A DNA stretch of 64,000 bases from Bacillota bacterium (GCA_023388495.1 JAEWGC010000013.1:1-64000), one strand, 5' to 3'. Counted from the first letter of the stretch, positions 7,802 through 17,375 are shown. Notes: generated from the sequence alone by a model not told the origin. Numbers and translations are program-made.

Positions 7802-8263
7802 ATGCAAGATAAAGATTTAGTCGAAGAGAAAAAGAACATTTTTAACAGCCTTATCAATGATATCAACGATTCAAATTACCCTGAGATAGAAAAATTGCAT
7901 AAGATACAAATACTTATTGAAGCGCTTGATAGGGAGATTGAGGAAGAAAAAGACCAAGAAATAATATTTAGAAAACTTAAACAAAGACATGAGATTTCTA
8001 AAAATCAAACTAAGAGGTTATTAAATTATATTACAGAGCAAAGTCAAAGGTATGTAGAAGTAATGGATGAGGTATCACAGGTTTTAAATGCTACTCAACA
8101 ATTAAATATGAAATTAAAAGAGGCGCTAGAAACTGAAATAAGTGAAAACGAAGAGTTCTTTGATAAATTTTACAATAATCTTCTCTATTGTATGATGACT
8201 AATCCAAAAGAGACGTTTGAAATGATATTAGACCAGATGGCATTTAAGATAATATCTGGATAA
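7802..8263 (+). CDS. Hypothetical coiled-coil protein
   Basis: This 153-residue protein is almost wholly helical and highly charged (EEKKNIFNSLINDIND, then IEEEKDQEIIFRKLKQRHE). No domain is recognised. GGAAGGATTAA precedes the ATG. It is in the small-gene run before the tape measure gene, where siphophages keep tail chaperones, but there is no visible frameshift pair. Confidence 0.62.
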   Translation: MQDKDLVEEKKNIFNSLINDINDSNYPEIEKLHKIQILIEALDREIEEEKDQEIIFRKLKQRHEISKNQTKRLLNYITEQSQRYVEVMDEVSQVLNATQQLNMKLKEALETEISENEEFFDKFYNNLLYCMMTNPKETFEMILDQMAFKIISG

Positions 8264-8324
8264 AAAAAGAAGTGGATTGAGCTGCTTCCCACACTAAATA
8301 CATTATACCGAAGGAGTGGCTAAA

Positions 8325-8723
8325 ATGCAAATTATAAGGTATCACGAGATGGAAAAATTATTAACTTTATATACAGATATAATCGGAGTTATTGAAATCA
8401 TTAAATCTGAACTCCACAGAGTCGCAGAGGATGAACAAGAGAAAGGCAAACAATTAATCAAATTAAAGGAAGAATTATCTATACTGCAATTAACACTAGA
8501 CAAATTAAACATAGGACTTAAAGCATTACAGGTAGAAGTAAGAGAAGTTATTATGTGTAAATACTTTGAAGGATTTACCTGGGCTGAAATTAACAATAAG
8601 TTGTATGTTAATAAGCAACAAGGCCAAAGGATGAGACGAAAGGGCATAGACAAAATGTGTGCTATATGCAGGATTACCATAAGGCAATACCAGGAGATAA
8701 TGAAACTATTGAATTTACAATAA
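8325..8723 (+). CDS. ArpU/RinA-like late transcription regulator (sigma region 4-like)
   Basis: This protein of about 132 residues has an N-terminal coiled coil followed by a sigma-region-4-like HTH (residues ~85-120: VREVIMCKYFEGFTWAEIN, then QQGQRMRRKGIDKMCAI). That is the layout of ArpU/RinA-type phage regulators that switch on late genes. ATG at 8325 is chosen because AAGGAG ends 8 bases upstream; GTG at 8316 lies inside that site. In normal prophages this gene sits next to the small terminase gene. Here no terminase follows, only a small gene and the tape measure gene. Confidence 0.72.
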   Translation: MQIIRYHEMEKLLTLYTDIIGVIEIIKSELHRVAEDEQEKGKQLIKLKEELSILQLTLDKLNIGLKALQVEVREVIMCKYFEGFTWAEINNKLYVNKQQGQRMRRKGIDKMCAICRITIRQYQEIMKLLNLQ

Positions 8724-8740
8724 AAGAAAGGATGAAAGCA

Positions 8741-9010
8741 ATGAAACTAAATCTTGATAAAAACCTAATGAGTCTTAAAGGAGAACCTTTGCATGATAAG
8801 CTAAGCGACATTCTAGCTGATATATTGGCTATGTCAAGCACTGCTAAGCCTGCAAAGATGATAACTTGGGCAGTAAATCTTACTAATAATGGTGAGATTG
8901 AAGTTGATAAATCAGACATTCAGCTCATAACAGAGTTAATTGAAAACAATATGAGAATAGTCAATTTAGCTAAAGCTCAAATCTTAGATGAAATTGAAAA
9001 GTATTTATAA
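8741..9010 (+). CDS. Hypothetical 89-residue protein before the tape measure gene
   Basis: No family is recognised. It is a mostly helical protein, roughly neutral, ending in LAKAQILDEIEKYL. ATG at 8741 is chosen because AGAAAGG ends 9 bases upstream. The longer reading from 8657 would overlap the previous gene by 67 bases and lacks a site. It ends 14 bp before the tape measure start, so it is probably co-expressed. Confidence 0.62.
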   Translation: MKLNLDKNLMSLKGEPLHDKLSDILADILAMSSTAKPAKMITWAVNLTNNGEIEVDKSDIQLITELIENNMRIVNLAKAQILDEIEKYL

Positions 9011-9024
9011 GGTGTGGTGATTAT

Positions 9025-12000
9025 ATGAATGATGATAGTATAGTAAAAATAATGCAATCTTTGGGGCTTGACTATAACCCTGCTATAGAATCTACTTTAA
9101 AATTTCAAAAAAATATAGCTGATGTAAATAAGGAATTGGCCAAGTTTAAAGATAATGCCTTGAATTCCGTTAAAGATATAAATAATGTTTTCTCTTCTCA
9201 ATTAGGCAATATAGGAAATAAGCAGATATTAGACCAATATGGAAACGCTTTTAAAACAATAAAAGATGAAGCCAAAGTTGCTTCTATGAGTACAGCTAAT
9301 AGTTTAACTGCAATAAATGAAAGCTTACAAAATCATGGTGCAATAACTAGAAAGACCTTCGAAGATGCTGAAAAACAGGTATATAAGTATATTGACACTT
9401 ATAAGAACCTCGAAAAAGATATAAATATTTCGGACACATATCTGAGAAATAAAGATGGCGGCTTTGACTTTGCTGGAAGGATTACAGATGATAAGTCTAT
9501 TGAGATGTCCTATAAAGCTATACAGAAAGCTCAAGAAGAAGCCTTGAAGATGAATAAAGCTTTTGATGATATTATCCTGAAAAATCGACAGATGGCTAAT
9601 GATGCCTCTTGGAAACAATATTTCCAAAATATTTCTAAGTCATCTGATGAGATTAAAGGTTTAAATAAATATTATTTAGACCTAGAAAAAAGTTCGACTA
9701 AAACATTTGAAAAGGCTCATGCTGAAGCTTTAAAGATGAATAAAGAATACAACAATATGTTGGCTAGTGTAAAACAAAGTACTCTTGAGCAAATGAAGGC
9801 TCAAGCTGCTTCTATCCAACAAAGAGCAACTACTAAAGGATTAAGTCAAGAGTATGCTCAACAAGCTAGTACTCTAAGAGAACAATTATCCGCAATTCAG
9901 GCTAGACTACAAGCTGAAGGTAAATTATCTGTTGAAGAAGTTAAGCAAACTCAACAATTAAAAGAGCAACTTGATATATTAAGAGCTCAAACTAGAGCTG
10001 GAATTTCTGATAAGGCTAGAGAAAACCCACCAACTCCAAATAATGAATTTGAAAACAAAGCTAGATGGTTTACTGATACTGCTAAGTTTTATGCTATTAC
10101 TAAAGCTGCTAAAGAGGCTACTCAAACTATCAAAGAAGTTGAAATGGGAATGGTTGAATTAGCTAGGATTATGGATGACCCAGCTTTCAACTTTGAACAA
10201 TATAGAGAAAATCTATTTCAATTAGGTGTTGATTATGGACAGACATTTGAAAATGTTCATGATATAGCCCTAAGATGGGCTCAAGCAGGATATAATGTTG
10301 CTGATTCATTAAGGCTTACAGAAACTGCCCTACTCGCTCTAAATACTGCCGAGTTAGATGCTGCTAATGCTACTGAAGCTATGGTTGGTATCATGGCACA
10401 ATGGCAATTGCAAGCTGGGGATTTGGAGTTAGTAATCGATAAGATAAATAAAACTGCTGATGATTATACTGTTTCTTCTCAAGACTTAGTTGACGGTTTA
10501 CTCCGTTCCTCTAGTGCTGCTAAGAATATGAATATGTCTATTGAAGAAACTATTTCTCTTTTAACTGTTATGCGTGAAGCTTCAGGCCGTACTGGTCAAG
10601 AAGTGGGAAATGCACTCAATTCTATTCTCTCATACATTCAAAGACCTAAATCAATTGATACACTTGAGGATATGGGTATTCAGGTATTTACTGATAAGGC
10701 TAAAACTCACTTTAGAAGTGCTATGAATATATTTAAAGATGTAGCTGCCAACTGGGAAAATGCTAGTGATATTATTAAAGATAGCTTTGTGTCCGCTGCT
10801 GATGATGCTGGATTATTTAGTGAAGAAATGGCTAATGCCTTAGGTATGCAAGAAAAATGGAACGACCTAGAAAAAAGAGATATTGCTCAAGCTTCAGCTG
10901 GTGTCTATCGTAGAAACTACTATATTGGTATGATTGAAAGATTATCCAATACCCAAGGTATCTTAAATAATATGATGGATGCCGAAGGCTACTCTATGCG
11001 TGAGAATGCTAAGACCATGGATACTCTTGAAAAGAAAGTTGAAAGCTTCAAGGCATCTTTAGAAAGATTAGCTGTTGCAATGGGTGATGCTGGTTATCTT
11101 GAAATTATGAAGGATATTGTTGATTCTGGAACTGGTTTACTAGAAGCTTTTAATAATATTGATGAAGGAACTCAAAAGGCTATTATTTCATTCACAACTA
11201 TGTTTGGACTGCTTAAATCTGGCGAAAAAGCACTAGGATTTATGGGAGTTTCCTTTGGAAATCTTTCAAAGCAAGCTAAAGATGCTACTGCCACTATAGG
11301 AGGCTTTACTTTATCTCTTAATGGATGGATAACCGTTGCACAATTAGCAGTTTCAATTGGATTTGCTGCTTATAATGCTTGGAAGCAACAACAAGAAGCA
11401 CAGAAAAAGGCTATAGAAACCTCTAAGCAATCTATTCAAGCATATCAAGAAGAGATATCTCATCTGGAAAGGCTGAGTAATGAATATGATAATATTTCTG
11501 GTAAAACAGAAACAACTGAAGTTGAAAAATCAAGGCTTGTTGATATTCAAAAAGAACTAACTTCTACCTTCCCTGAACTTATAACTGGATTTGATGCTGA
11601 AGGTAATGCAATGGCTGATAATACTAGAGCTACTAGGAGCCTTATTGAAGCTAAAAAGGAATTGATGGCACAAGAATTAGAGGCTTTAAATATCCTAGCA
11701 CAAGGCAGAATTCCAGAACTAAAAGAGGAAATATCTGAAACTGAAGATAGGATTAATGAGTTAACTAATAAGTTACGTTCTGGCGATACCAAAGAAACTG
11801 TATGGTTATCTCACAAGGAAGGAATAACTGAAGTTAGAGATATGTCTGAAAAATATGCTCAAGAAGTCGTTGAACTTTCTTCTAAATTAAAAGATATGCG
11901 TGGAGAATTGTCCGACTTAACTGGTATTGTAAAGCAATATGACGATGCTATTGTTCTTCAAAATGGAACCTTAAAAGAAGCAAGAGAGCAACTTAATATG

Positions 12001-14016
12001 CTAGATGATGTTCAACTACAGAATCTAAAGACTGTAAAAGCCCTAACTGAAGCTGATAAAGAAAATTATATCACTAGGCTCACTAATGATAAAAACTTTA
12101 CAGAGGAAATGCTTAGGAATACTAAATCAAGGATAGAAGCCATGCAATTGGAAATGAATGCTATGATGGCTTTAACTGGTGGTAAGGCTGGCAATATAAA
12201 TGCCATGTCTAGAATGTATACCGATAGCGAATTAGCTTCTGCTGACTTAATGGAAAGAGCCTCTATGTTAGCACATAATAAAGCTGTTGAAGCCAATAGA
12301 GAACTAATCAAGCTTGAAGGTAATGCTAGGAGTATACAACAAGCATTGGATAACGTTGGAAGTATTAAACCTACAAGTACTGGATCCGGGAGTAGAACTC
12401 CAAGTGGCGATTTTAAATCTAAGGATAGTAAATATGAAAATAAGGCCTTAAATGAAGCCTTAAAATTACTTGAACATCGTAAAAAAATATCAGAGGAAAC
12501 TCAAGCTACTATTAAGGCAGAAATAGCTGAACTTAATAGAATTAATTCATTATATGTTAAAACTGCTGATGAACGCATGAACATGGCAGAACGCATCTAC
12601 TCTGCTGAAAAACGATTAAGAGATAGGACCTTACAAGATTCTATTAACTGGATTAATGAAAAGAAAAATCTTAATGAGCTTTCAGTTGAGGAAGAAATTG
12701 CAGCTTGGGAAAGAGTTAAGAAAAATCAATCCAATAACATTGAAGCCGTAAAGCAAGCTGAAATTAATCTATATAAATTAAGAGAACATCTTAGAGTAGA
12801 AAATTTCAATAAAGAAGAAAATACGATAAAGCATCTGGCTAAAATTGGTGTTTATAGTGTTAAGCAACAGTTGGATGCCTATAGAGAGTCATATTCTTTC
12901 AAAGCTACTTCTATTGAAGAAGAACGTAACAGAACTGAAAACCTATTTGGATTATATAAGGACCTAATCAAAGAGCAACAAAGTGCTGTTAAAGATGCTT
13001 ATGACGAAAGAATTAAGCAAATAGAAGATGAATCTAAGAAAAAGAAAAAAGCTCAAGAAGATATCATAAAAGGAATTGAAGAAGAACTTGAACTCTTAGA
13101 CCGTCAAGAAGATGAATCTGATTATGAAAAAAAGATGGCTAAACTTCGTGAGGATTTAGCTTACTGGCAAGTTAGAACATCTGAAGATGCCCGTAAGAAG
13201 GTTGCTGAACTATTAAAAGAAATTGACGAGACTGAACATAAACGTGAAATCGAGCTTAAAAAGCAAGGTCTTGAGGATAAGAAAAAAGTAGCTCAAGATG
13301 AGATTAAATCTATTGAAGAAACCGCTAAAGAAGAACGTGACAAATGGGAAAAATCTTACAAATTAGTTGAGAAATCATTTGATGACCATAGTACAAATAT
13401 TGTAGCCTTAGCTTCTTCTATGTCAAAAGATGCTTATAAGGAATGGGAACAGAATTATCTTACACCTCTGCAAAACGCACTCTCTAGTGGCAATTTAAGT
13501 GATTTTGAGTCTGCTATACCTAAACTTCAAGGATCTATTCAAGACCTACAGACTCATGATTGGGGAATGTCTAATGCTGATTATCAAAAGTTTATTGCCA
13601 ATGGTGAAAGATGGAAACAACTTCAATCACAAGGATTCAAAGAGAGCATGAATGCAGAAATGCAGAAACTTAGAGCCGAAAATGATGCACTTAGAATTAA
13701 GTATGGCCGAGACCCTAAACTAGGAGAATATCCAGAGTTTCATACTGGTGCTAAGACTTTATCTTATGGTTTGGCTATGTTTAAACCTGGTGAGCTAGTA
13801 TTCCCTCCTGATTTGTCTACTAGACTAGAAAGTTTAATAGATGTTCTTTATCAAAGACCTATAGGTCAAACTCAAACTTCTACAAATATGACTGATAGAA
13901 GAGTTATAAACAATTTCAATGCTCCGCTTTATCATTCAGAAAAAACCATATTTGAAGATGATATTGATGGAGAAATCCTTGCTAGAGAGCTAGCAAGAGC
14001 TATAAAAAAAGAATAA
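9025..14016 (+). CDS. Phage tail tape measure protein (TP901 family)
   Basis: This 1663-residue protein would set tail length and help DNA entry. It has an N-terminal coiled region (1-330), a TP901-type core (~350-720, with AQAGYNVADSLRLTETALLA and GRTGQEVGNALNSILSYIQ), hydrophobic segments around 720-790, and long charged coiled coils (~1130-1480). The C-terminus (GAKTLSYGLAMFKPGELVFP) is of a kind seen in Bacillota tape measures. By the known ratio of about 0.15 nm per residue, the tail would be about 250 nm. Codons end in T (GCT, ACT) more than in neighbouring genes. No major tail or chaperone gene is recognised upstream. Confidence 0.95.
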   Translation: MNDDSIVKIMQSLGLDYNPAIESTLKFQKNIADVNKELAKFKDNALNSVKDINNVFSSQLGNIGNKQILDQYGNAFKTIKDEAKVASMSTANSLTAINESLQNHGAITRKTFEDAEKQVYKYIDTYKNLEKDINISDTYLRNKDGGFDFAGRITDDKSIEMSYKAIQKAQEEALKMNKAFDDIILKNRQMANDASWKQYFQNISKSSDEIKGLNKYYLDLEKSSTKTFEKAHAEALKMNKEYNNMLASVKQSTLEQMKAQAASIQQRATTKGLSQEYAQQASTLREQLSAIQARLQAEGKLSVEEVKQTQQLKEQLDILRAQTRAGISDKARENPPTPNNEFENKARWFTDTAKFYAITKAAKEATQTIKEVEMGMVELARIMDDPAFNFEQYRENLFQLGVDYGQTFENVHDIALRWAQAGYNVADSLRLTETALLALNTAELDAANATEAMVGIMAQWQLQAGDLELVIDKINKTADDYTVSSQDLVDGLLRSSSAAKNMNMSIEETISLLTVMREASGRTGQEVGNALNSILSYIQRPKSIDTLEDMGIQVFTDKAKTHFRSAMNIFKDVAANWENASDIIKDSFVSAADDAGLFSEEMANALGMQEKWNDLEKRDIAQASAGVYRRNYYIGMIERLSNTQGILNNMMDAEGYSMRENAKTMDTLEKKVESFKASLERLAVAMGDAGYLEIMKDIVDSGTGLLEAFNNIDEGTQKAIISFTTMFGLLKSGEKALGFMGVSFGNLSKQAKDATATIGGFTLSLNGWITVAQLAVSIGFAAYNAWKQQQEAQKKAIETSKQSIQAYQEEISHLERLSNEYDNISGKTETTEVEKSRLVDIQKELTSTFPELITGFDAEGNAMADNTRATRSLIEAKKELMAQELEALNILAQGRIPELKEEISETEDRINELTNKLRSGDTKETVWLSHKEGITEVRDMSEKYAQEVVELSSKLKDMRGELSDLTGIVKQYDDAIVLQNGTLKEAREQLNMLDDVQLQNLKTVKALTEADKENYITRLTNDKNFTEEMLRNTKSRIEAMQLEMNAMMALTGGKAGNINAMSRMYTDSELASADLMERASMLAHNKAVEANRELIKLEGNARSIQQALDNVGSIKPTSTGSGSRTPSGDFKSKDSKYENKALNEALKLLEHRKKISEETQATIKAEIAELNRINSLYVKTADERMNMAERIYSAEKRLRDRTLQDSINWINEKKNLNELSVEEEIAAWERVKKNQSNNIEAVKQAEINLYKLREHLRVENFNKEENTIKHLAKIGVYSVKQQLDAYRESYSFKATSIEEERNRTENLFGLYKDLIKEQQSAVKDAYDERIKQIEDESKKKKKAQEDIIKGIEEELELLDRQEDESDYEKKMAKLREDLAYWQVRTSEDARKKVAELLKEIDETEHKREIELKKQGLEDKKKVAQDEIKSIEETAKEERDKWEKSYKLVEKSFDDHSTNIVALASSMSKDAYKEWEQNYLTPLQNALSSGNLSDFESAIPKLQGSIQDLQTHDWGMSNADYQKFIANGERWKQLQSQGFKESMNAEMQKLRAENDALRIKYGRDPKLGEYPEFHTGAKTLSYGLAMFKPGELVFPPDLSTRLESLIDVLYQRPIGQTQTSTNMTDRRVINNFNAPLYHSEKTIFEDDIDGEILARELARAIKKE

Positions 14017-14031
14017 AAGGAGTTGACGACT

Positions 14032-15960
14032 ATGCAAATACCTAAAAATATAAGAATTAAAACTACTACTGGGAGAACGATGGCATTATTATCTCCTGGA
14101 GCAGATGCATTAAAAGATGCTTATGTAGATTGTAGGCTTAATGGAGCATCAACTCTTGAATTCTTTATACCCGCCACCTCTGAAAAAATAGAAGATCTAA
14201 CACCTGAATGTGAAATACATGCTGGTAATAGAGTTTATATAATTCGTAAAGATGATGCCATAGACACTGTTAGAGATGAAAATAATAAACTATGGGCTAA
14301 ATTTATAGCTGTTGAAAAATGGCATGAGTTAGATGCAAGTTTTATTGAACCATTTCTATCAAATGACTCTTTTAATTCTTCCCCCTCTGATTTATCAGTT
14401 ATTATTGTTGGTGGTGGTAATAATCTAACTAATGGTAAGTATGCTACTGGTACTGCTGCACATGCTTTATATGCCATCCTTCAAGGCTCTGGTTGGACTT
14501 TAGGAACTGTTGATGTTACTGGTATTAGGGATTTGGAAATTGAAAAAACTAGTAGACTTGGTCTTATTAAAAAAGTCCAAGAAATTTGGGGTGGCTACCT
14601 TGTTTGGGATAGTGTTAATAAAATAGTCCATTTAAGGGATGCTGGCAAGTGGCAACATTATACAGGATTTCAAGTTAGGTATAGAAAAAACCTAAAACAT
14701 ATCACTAGAACCCAATCCAATAGAATCATTACTAAACTCTATCCTTTCGGTCACGATGAGTTGGATATAGCTGCAGTTAATGGTGGTAAGAAATATATTA
14801 CGAACCATAGTTATACTTCTCGAGAATATATAGGTATATACAAGAATCAAGATATCTACAGTCAATCGGAATTGCTAGAAAAAGCTAGAGCTGAATTAGA
14901 ATTAATATGTAGACCCAGATATTTATATAAAGTTAAATTAGTTGATGTTCGAGTTCTTCCTGAATATTCTCATGAGGAATATTCTTTAGGTGATATGGTT
15001 GATATTATTGACCCCGATATTGCACCTGATAGTCCACGGCCAAGAATTATTAGACATAAATATAATTTATTCCAACCTTGGGAATGCGAATTGGATATTG
15101 GGGATCCTGAAGAAAGATTGATCGAGCAATTAAAAGCATCTTTTAATACTACTCAATTTATTGACGGTAAGTTTAATGGAAATGGTAAATTAAGTGGGTA
15201 TAGTATTGAGGATTTAACAATAGGAGCTAATCATATAAAAAACTTTTCTGTTACTTCAGATAAAATTGATAATCTTGCAATAAAAAGTAATCATATAGAT
15301 AGCTTTGCTGTAACTTCAAATAAGATTGCTAACTCCGCTATTAAAAGTAATCATATAGAAAATTTATCTATTACTTCGGATAAGATAGCAAATCTAGCTA
15401 TAACTGGTGCTAAGATAGAAAGTCTTGCTATTACTAATAGCCATATTGCCAATTTGACTATTACTGGTTCTAAAATTGCTAATGCTACTATAACTACTGC
15501 AAAAATTGAAAAATTAATTGTTGGTACTAATGTTGAAATGGGTCCTAATGCATACATCAGTTGGGATAATGTATCTAGTAAACCTAATGATTTGGCTTAT
15601 TTGGACGATATACCTTATGTACCAGGATATATTAAATCTACTTATATTGATTCTACTAGAATTGAAAGCCCTAATATCTTCGGGGGATATATTTATGGTG
15701 GAAGAATTGAATCTGGGTCAGTTATAAATGTAAATACCAACGCAAATATAGGCAGAAACCTTTATATGAATGCTAATAAGTTTAATGAAGGTATTTTCTT
15801 TAACACATTCAATGAAACTAGTTTGACTGTAGCAGACCCTTATAGTGGGATACTTGTCAGAGGCGGGCTTGAAGTTGATGGTGCAGCCTGGGATTCTTTT
15901 GAAACCGCAGATGGAAAGACCGTATATGTATCAGGCGGTATTGTGACACTAATTAATTAA
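14032..15960 (+). CDS. Phage tail hub / minor structural protein with fibre repeats
   Basis: This protein of about 642 residues combines a gp27/Tal-like hub region (about 1-370, typical of siphophage tail-associated proteins) with ten degenerate 10-residue repeats (about 395-495, pattern TSDKIANLAI). A C-terminal beta-rich part may contact the host surface. ATG at 14032 is chosen because AAAGGAG lies 9 bases upstream; TTG at 14023 touches that site. In siphophages a distal tail gene (dit) normally lies between tape measure and Tal. It is absent here. Confidence 0.85.
   Translation: MQIPKNIRIKTTTGRTMALLSPGADALKDAYVDCRLNGASTLEFFIPATSEKIEDLTPECEIHAGNRVYIIRKDDAIDTVRDENNKLWAKFIAVEKWHELDASFIEPFLSNDSFNSSPSDLSVIIVGGGNNLTNGKYATGTAAHALYAILQGSGWTLGTVDVTGIRDLEIEKTSRLGLIKKVQEIWGGYLVWDSVNKIVHLRDAGKWQHYTGFQVRYRKNLKHITRTQSNRIITKLYPFGHDELDIAAVNGGKKYITNHSYTSREYIGIYKNQDIYSQSELLEKARAELELICRPRYLYKVKLVDVRVLPEYSHEEYSLGDMVDIIDPDIAPDSPRPRIIRHKYNLFQPWECELDIGDPEERLIEQLKASFNTTQFIDGKFNGNGKLSGYSIEDLTIGANHIKNFSVTSDKIDNLAIKSNHIDSFAVTSNKIANSAIKSNHIENLSITSDKIANLAITGAKIESLAITNSHIANLTITGSKIANATITTAKIEKLIVGTNVEMGPNAYISWDNVSSKPNDLAYLDDIPYVPGYIKSTYIDSTRIESPNIFGGYIYGGRIESGSVINVNTNANIGRNLYMNANKFNEGIFFNTFNETSLTVADPYSGILVRGGLEVDGAAWDSFETADGKTVYVSGGIVTLIN
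15223..15522 (+). repeat. Ten 30-bp coding repeats in the tail hub gene
   Basis: Ten consecutive 10-codon units have the consensus (T/K)S(N/D)(H/K)I-x-NLAI, alternating NHI and DKI/AKI types. Repeats of this kind form fibre or beta-helical shafts in phage tail proteins. The alternation suggests a 20-residue super-repeat. Confidence 0.8.
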
Positions 15961-15963
15961 AAT

Positions 15964-15994
15964 GGGAGCTGATCGCTCCCTTCAATTTTATTTT
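15964..15994. terminator. Bidirectional terminator between tail hub and stalk-protein genes
   Basis: GGGAGC and GCTCCC form a short stem around TGATC. A T-rich tract follows on the plus strand, and an A-rich tract precedes it, giving T on the minus strand. It lies between convergent genes. Confidence 0.6.
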
Positions 15995-16548
15995 ACTAAA
16001 AGTAATATGTTGTTAGTAAAATATTCATATTCTATATATGTTCTATCATCAATTATTTTATATGGCATATTTTCTATTAAAACTTCATCTAGATATACAA
16101 AATTAATAGTTTTATTCGGTAAAACATCAAACATATAATATTCAGGCAATTTTTCAAATACATCTCTTAGTTTTACATACTCTACTCCATTTTCAACCAC
16201 TAACTTAAATTCATCTTTTACAATCTTCTCCACACTATCAATCTTCCTTTCCTGTGTAGACATTATCTTTTTGGTGTTTATCTGAATCTCATTTTTCTCC
16301 CCTACATATTCAAATCCTACTCCTATTATATCACATATCTCCCTAAAAGTAGCTGCTGGTATATAGTTATAGCCTTTGTAAAGTAGCACTGGTAATTCTT
16401 TATTGCCAAATTCCTTTCCATCTACCGTAAGCTTAGCTGAAGATTTTTTAAGAATATAGTCCTGAACTGTAGCACCTACAGGTACTATACCAAATAATAA
16501 TACTCCTAAAATAAAACCTATTATTAATTGTTTGTACTTTTTGAACAT
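15988..16548 (-). CDS. Secreted stalk-domain (copper amine oxidase N-terminal-like) protein
   Basis: This 186-residue protein starts with a signal or membrane anchor (QLIIGFILGVLLFGIVPVGA) and continues with a copper-amine-oxidase-N-like stalk domain (VDGKEFGNKELPVLLYKGYNYIPA). This fold is common in extracytoplasmic proteins of Clostridia, often as a surface or hydrolase-attached module. No catalytic domain is present. GGGGAGGAG precedes the ATG on the minus strand. It is the only clear minus-strand gene in the element's interior and looks like cargo that may alter the host surface. Confidence 0.75.
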   Translation of the reverse strand: MFKKYKQLIIGFILGVLLFGIVPVGATVQDYILKKSSAKLTVDGKEFGNKELPVLLYKGYNYIPAATFREICDIIGVGFEYVGEKNEIQINTKKIMSTQERKIDSVEKIVKDEFKLVVENGVEYVKLRDVFEKLPEYYMFDVLPNKTINFVYLDEVLIENMPYKIIDDRTYIEYEYFTNNILLLVK

Positions 16549-16823
16549 GAAATCTCCTCCCCATGTGTATTTGCTTTTATTATACCCATAGTGGCATATT
16601 TTTACAAATAAGCCTATTTTAAGATGAAAAATAGGGTCTATATTATTATAAATATTAACTTTTTAGATAAATGGTTGATTTTTCTAATGCAAATGTAATT
16701 GGATTTAATCTTACATTCGGATAATATACAAATAAGTTATTAGATAAAGAGCCGAGAAATTAAGATAATAAAGAAGGAGTTTGCAAACATTTGTAGAATA
16801 TATCTCTTAGGGGGGATATACAA

Positions 16824-16955
16824 ATGAAATCTAAAATTAGTAATATATTAGTTCTAGTATTGATGTTTATAATAGGTTTTGGAACTGGAATGGTTACTAC
16901 TTTTCAAATTGTATTTAGGAAACTAGAAGCTCATGGGGTGAGTCTATGGCTGTGA
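16824..16955 (+). CDS. Small single-span membrane protein overlapping an Xre gene
   Basis: This 43-residue peptide is mostly one hydrophobic span (residues 6-26: SNILVLVLMFIIGFGTGMV). AGGGGGG lies 10 bases before its ATG. Its stop at 16953 overlaps the ATG of the next gene at 16946, so the two are translationally coupled. No family is recognised. A toxin-like role or a membrane anchor is possible but unsupported. Confidence 0.6.
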   Translation: MKSKISNILVLVLMFIIGFGTGMVTTFQIVFRKLEAHGVSLWL

Positions 16956-17146
16956 AGAATAATTTAAAAGAGATACGAATGAAGGAATATATGTGTAACC
17001 AAACCGAGTTTGCTAAAATATTAGATATCAATTATAGGCAATATTCAAAATATGAACATGGGACAGTACCTTATTTAGAAGTAGCTCTTAAGATTGCTAG
17101 AAAGCTTAATAAAGCAGTAGAGGAAGTATTTTACCTGGAAGATTAA
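16946..17146 (+). CDS. Xre-family transcriptional regulator
   Basis: This 66-residue protein is a single HTH_3/Xre domain (LKEIRMKEYMCNQTEFAKIL, then the recognition helix NYRQYSKYEHGTVPYLEVAL). It probably binds operators in the element's second half. It begins inside the small membrane-protein gene and ends in a terminator, making a two-gene unit. Its targets are unknown. Confidence 0.88.
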   Translation: MAVKNNLKEIRMKEYMCNQTEFAKILDINYRQYSKYEHGTVPYLEVALKIARKLNKAVEEVFYLED

Positions 17147-17164
17147 ATCCAGGTATTTTTTTAT
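17133..17164 (+). terminator. Terminator after the Xre gene
   Basis: ACCTGG and CCAGGT pair around AAGATTAAAT and are followed by a T-rich tract. The 5' arm overlaps the last codons of the Xre gene. Confidence 0.8.
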
Positions 17165-17375
17165 TTGCTTATTTATTTCTATTAGGACAGGCATTAAGTG
17201 AGTTACAAGGGCATAATATAAACCACAAGCAAGGTTACAATTAAAAGAACATGAGGAAGTGTGGATTGGACTAAGTGTTTAGTTATTCCCACGAAAGGTA
17301 CAAAGGAATAAGTATTTTAGAGGATTACAAGGTGATTTTTGATTACATATATACTACCACGTAGCAGAAGAAAAA
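17165..17375 (+). other. Long leader upstream of the FtsK-like gene
   Basis: I see no gene here. It holds two small dyads: ACTAA/TTAGT near 17270, and TTATTCC with GGAATAA (near 17283 and 17304). Such dyads can be operators or parts of a transfer origin. Nothing more specific is recognisable. Confidence 0.4.

Noticed and set aside
8342..8680. Minus-strand gene opposite the ArpU/RinA-like gene
   Set aside because: It is composed of hydrophobic shadow sequence with no binding site and overlaps a better-supported gene.
15223..15522. CRISPR or satellite DNA
   Set aside because: The 30-bp periodicity is coding, degenerate at third positions and matches fibre-type protein repeats.
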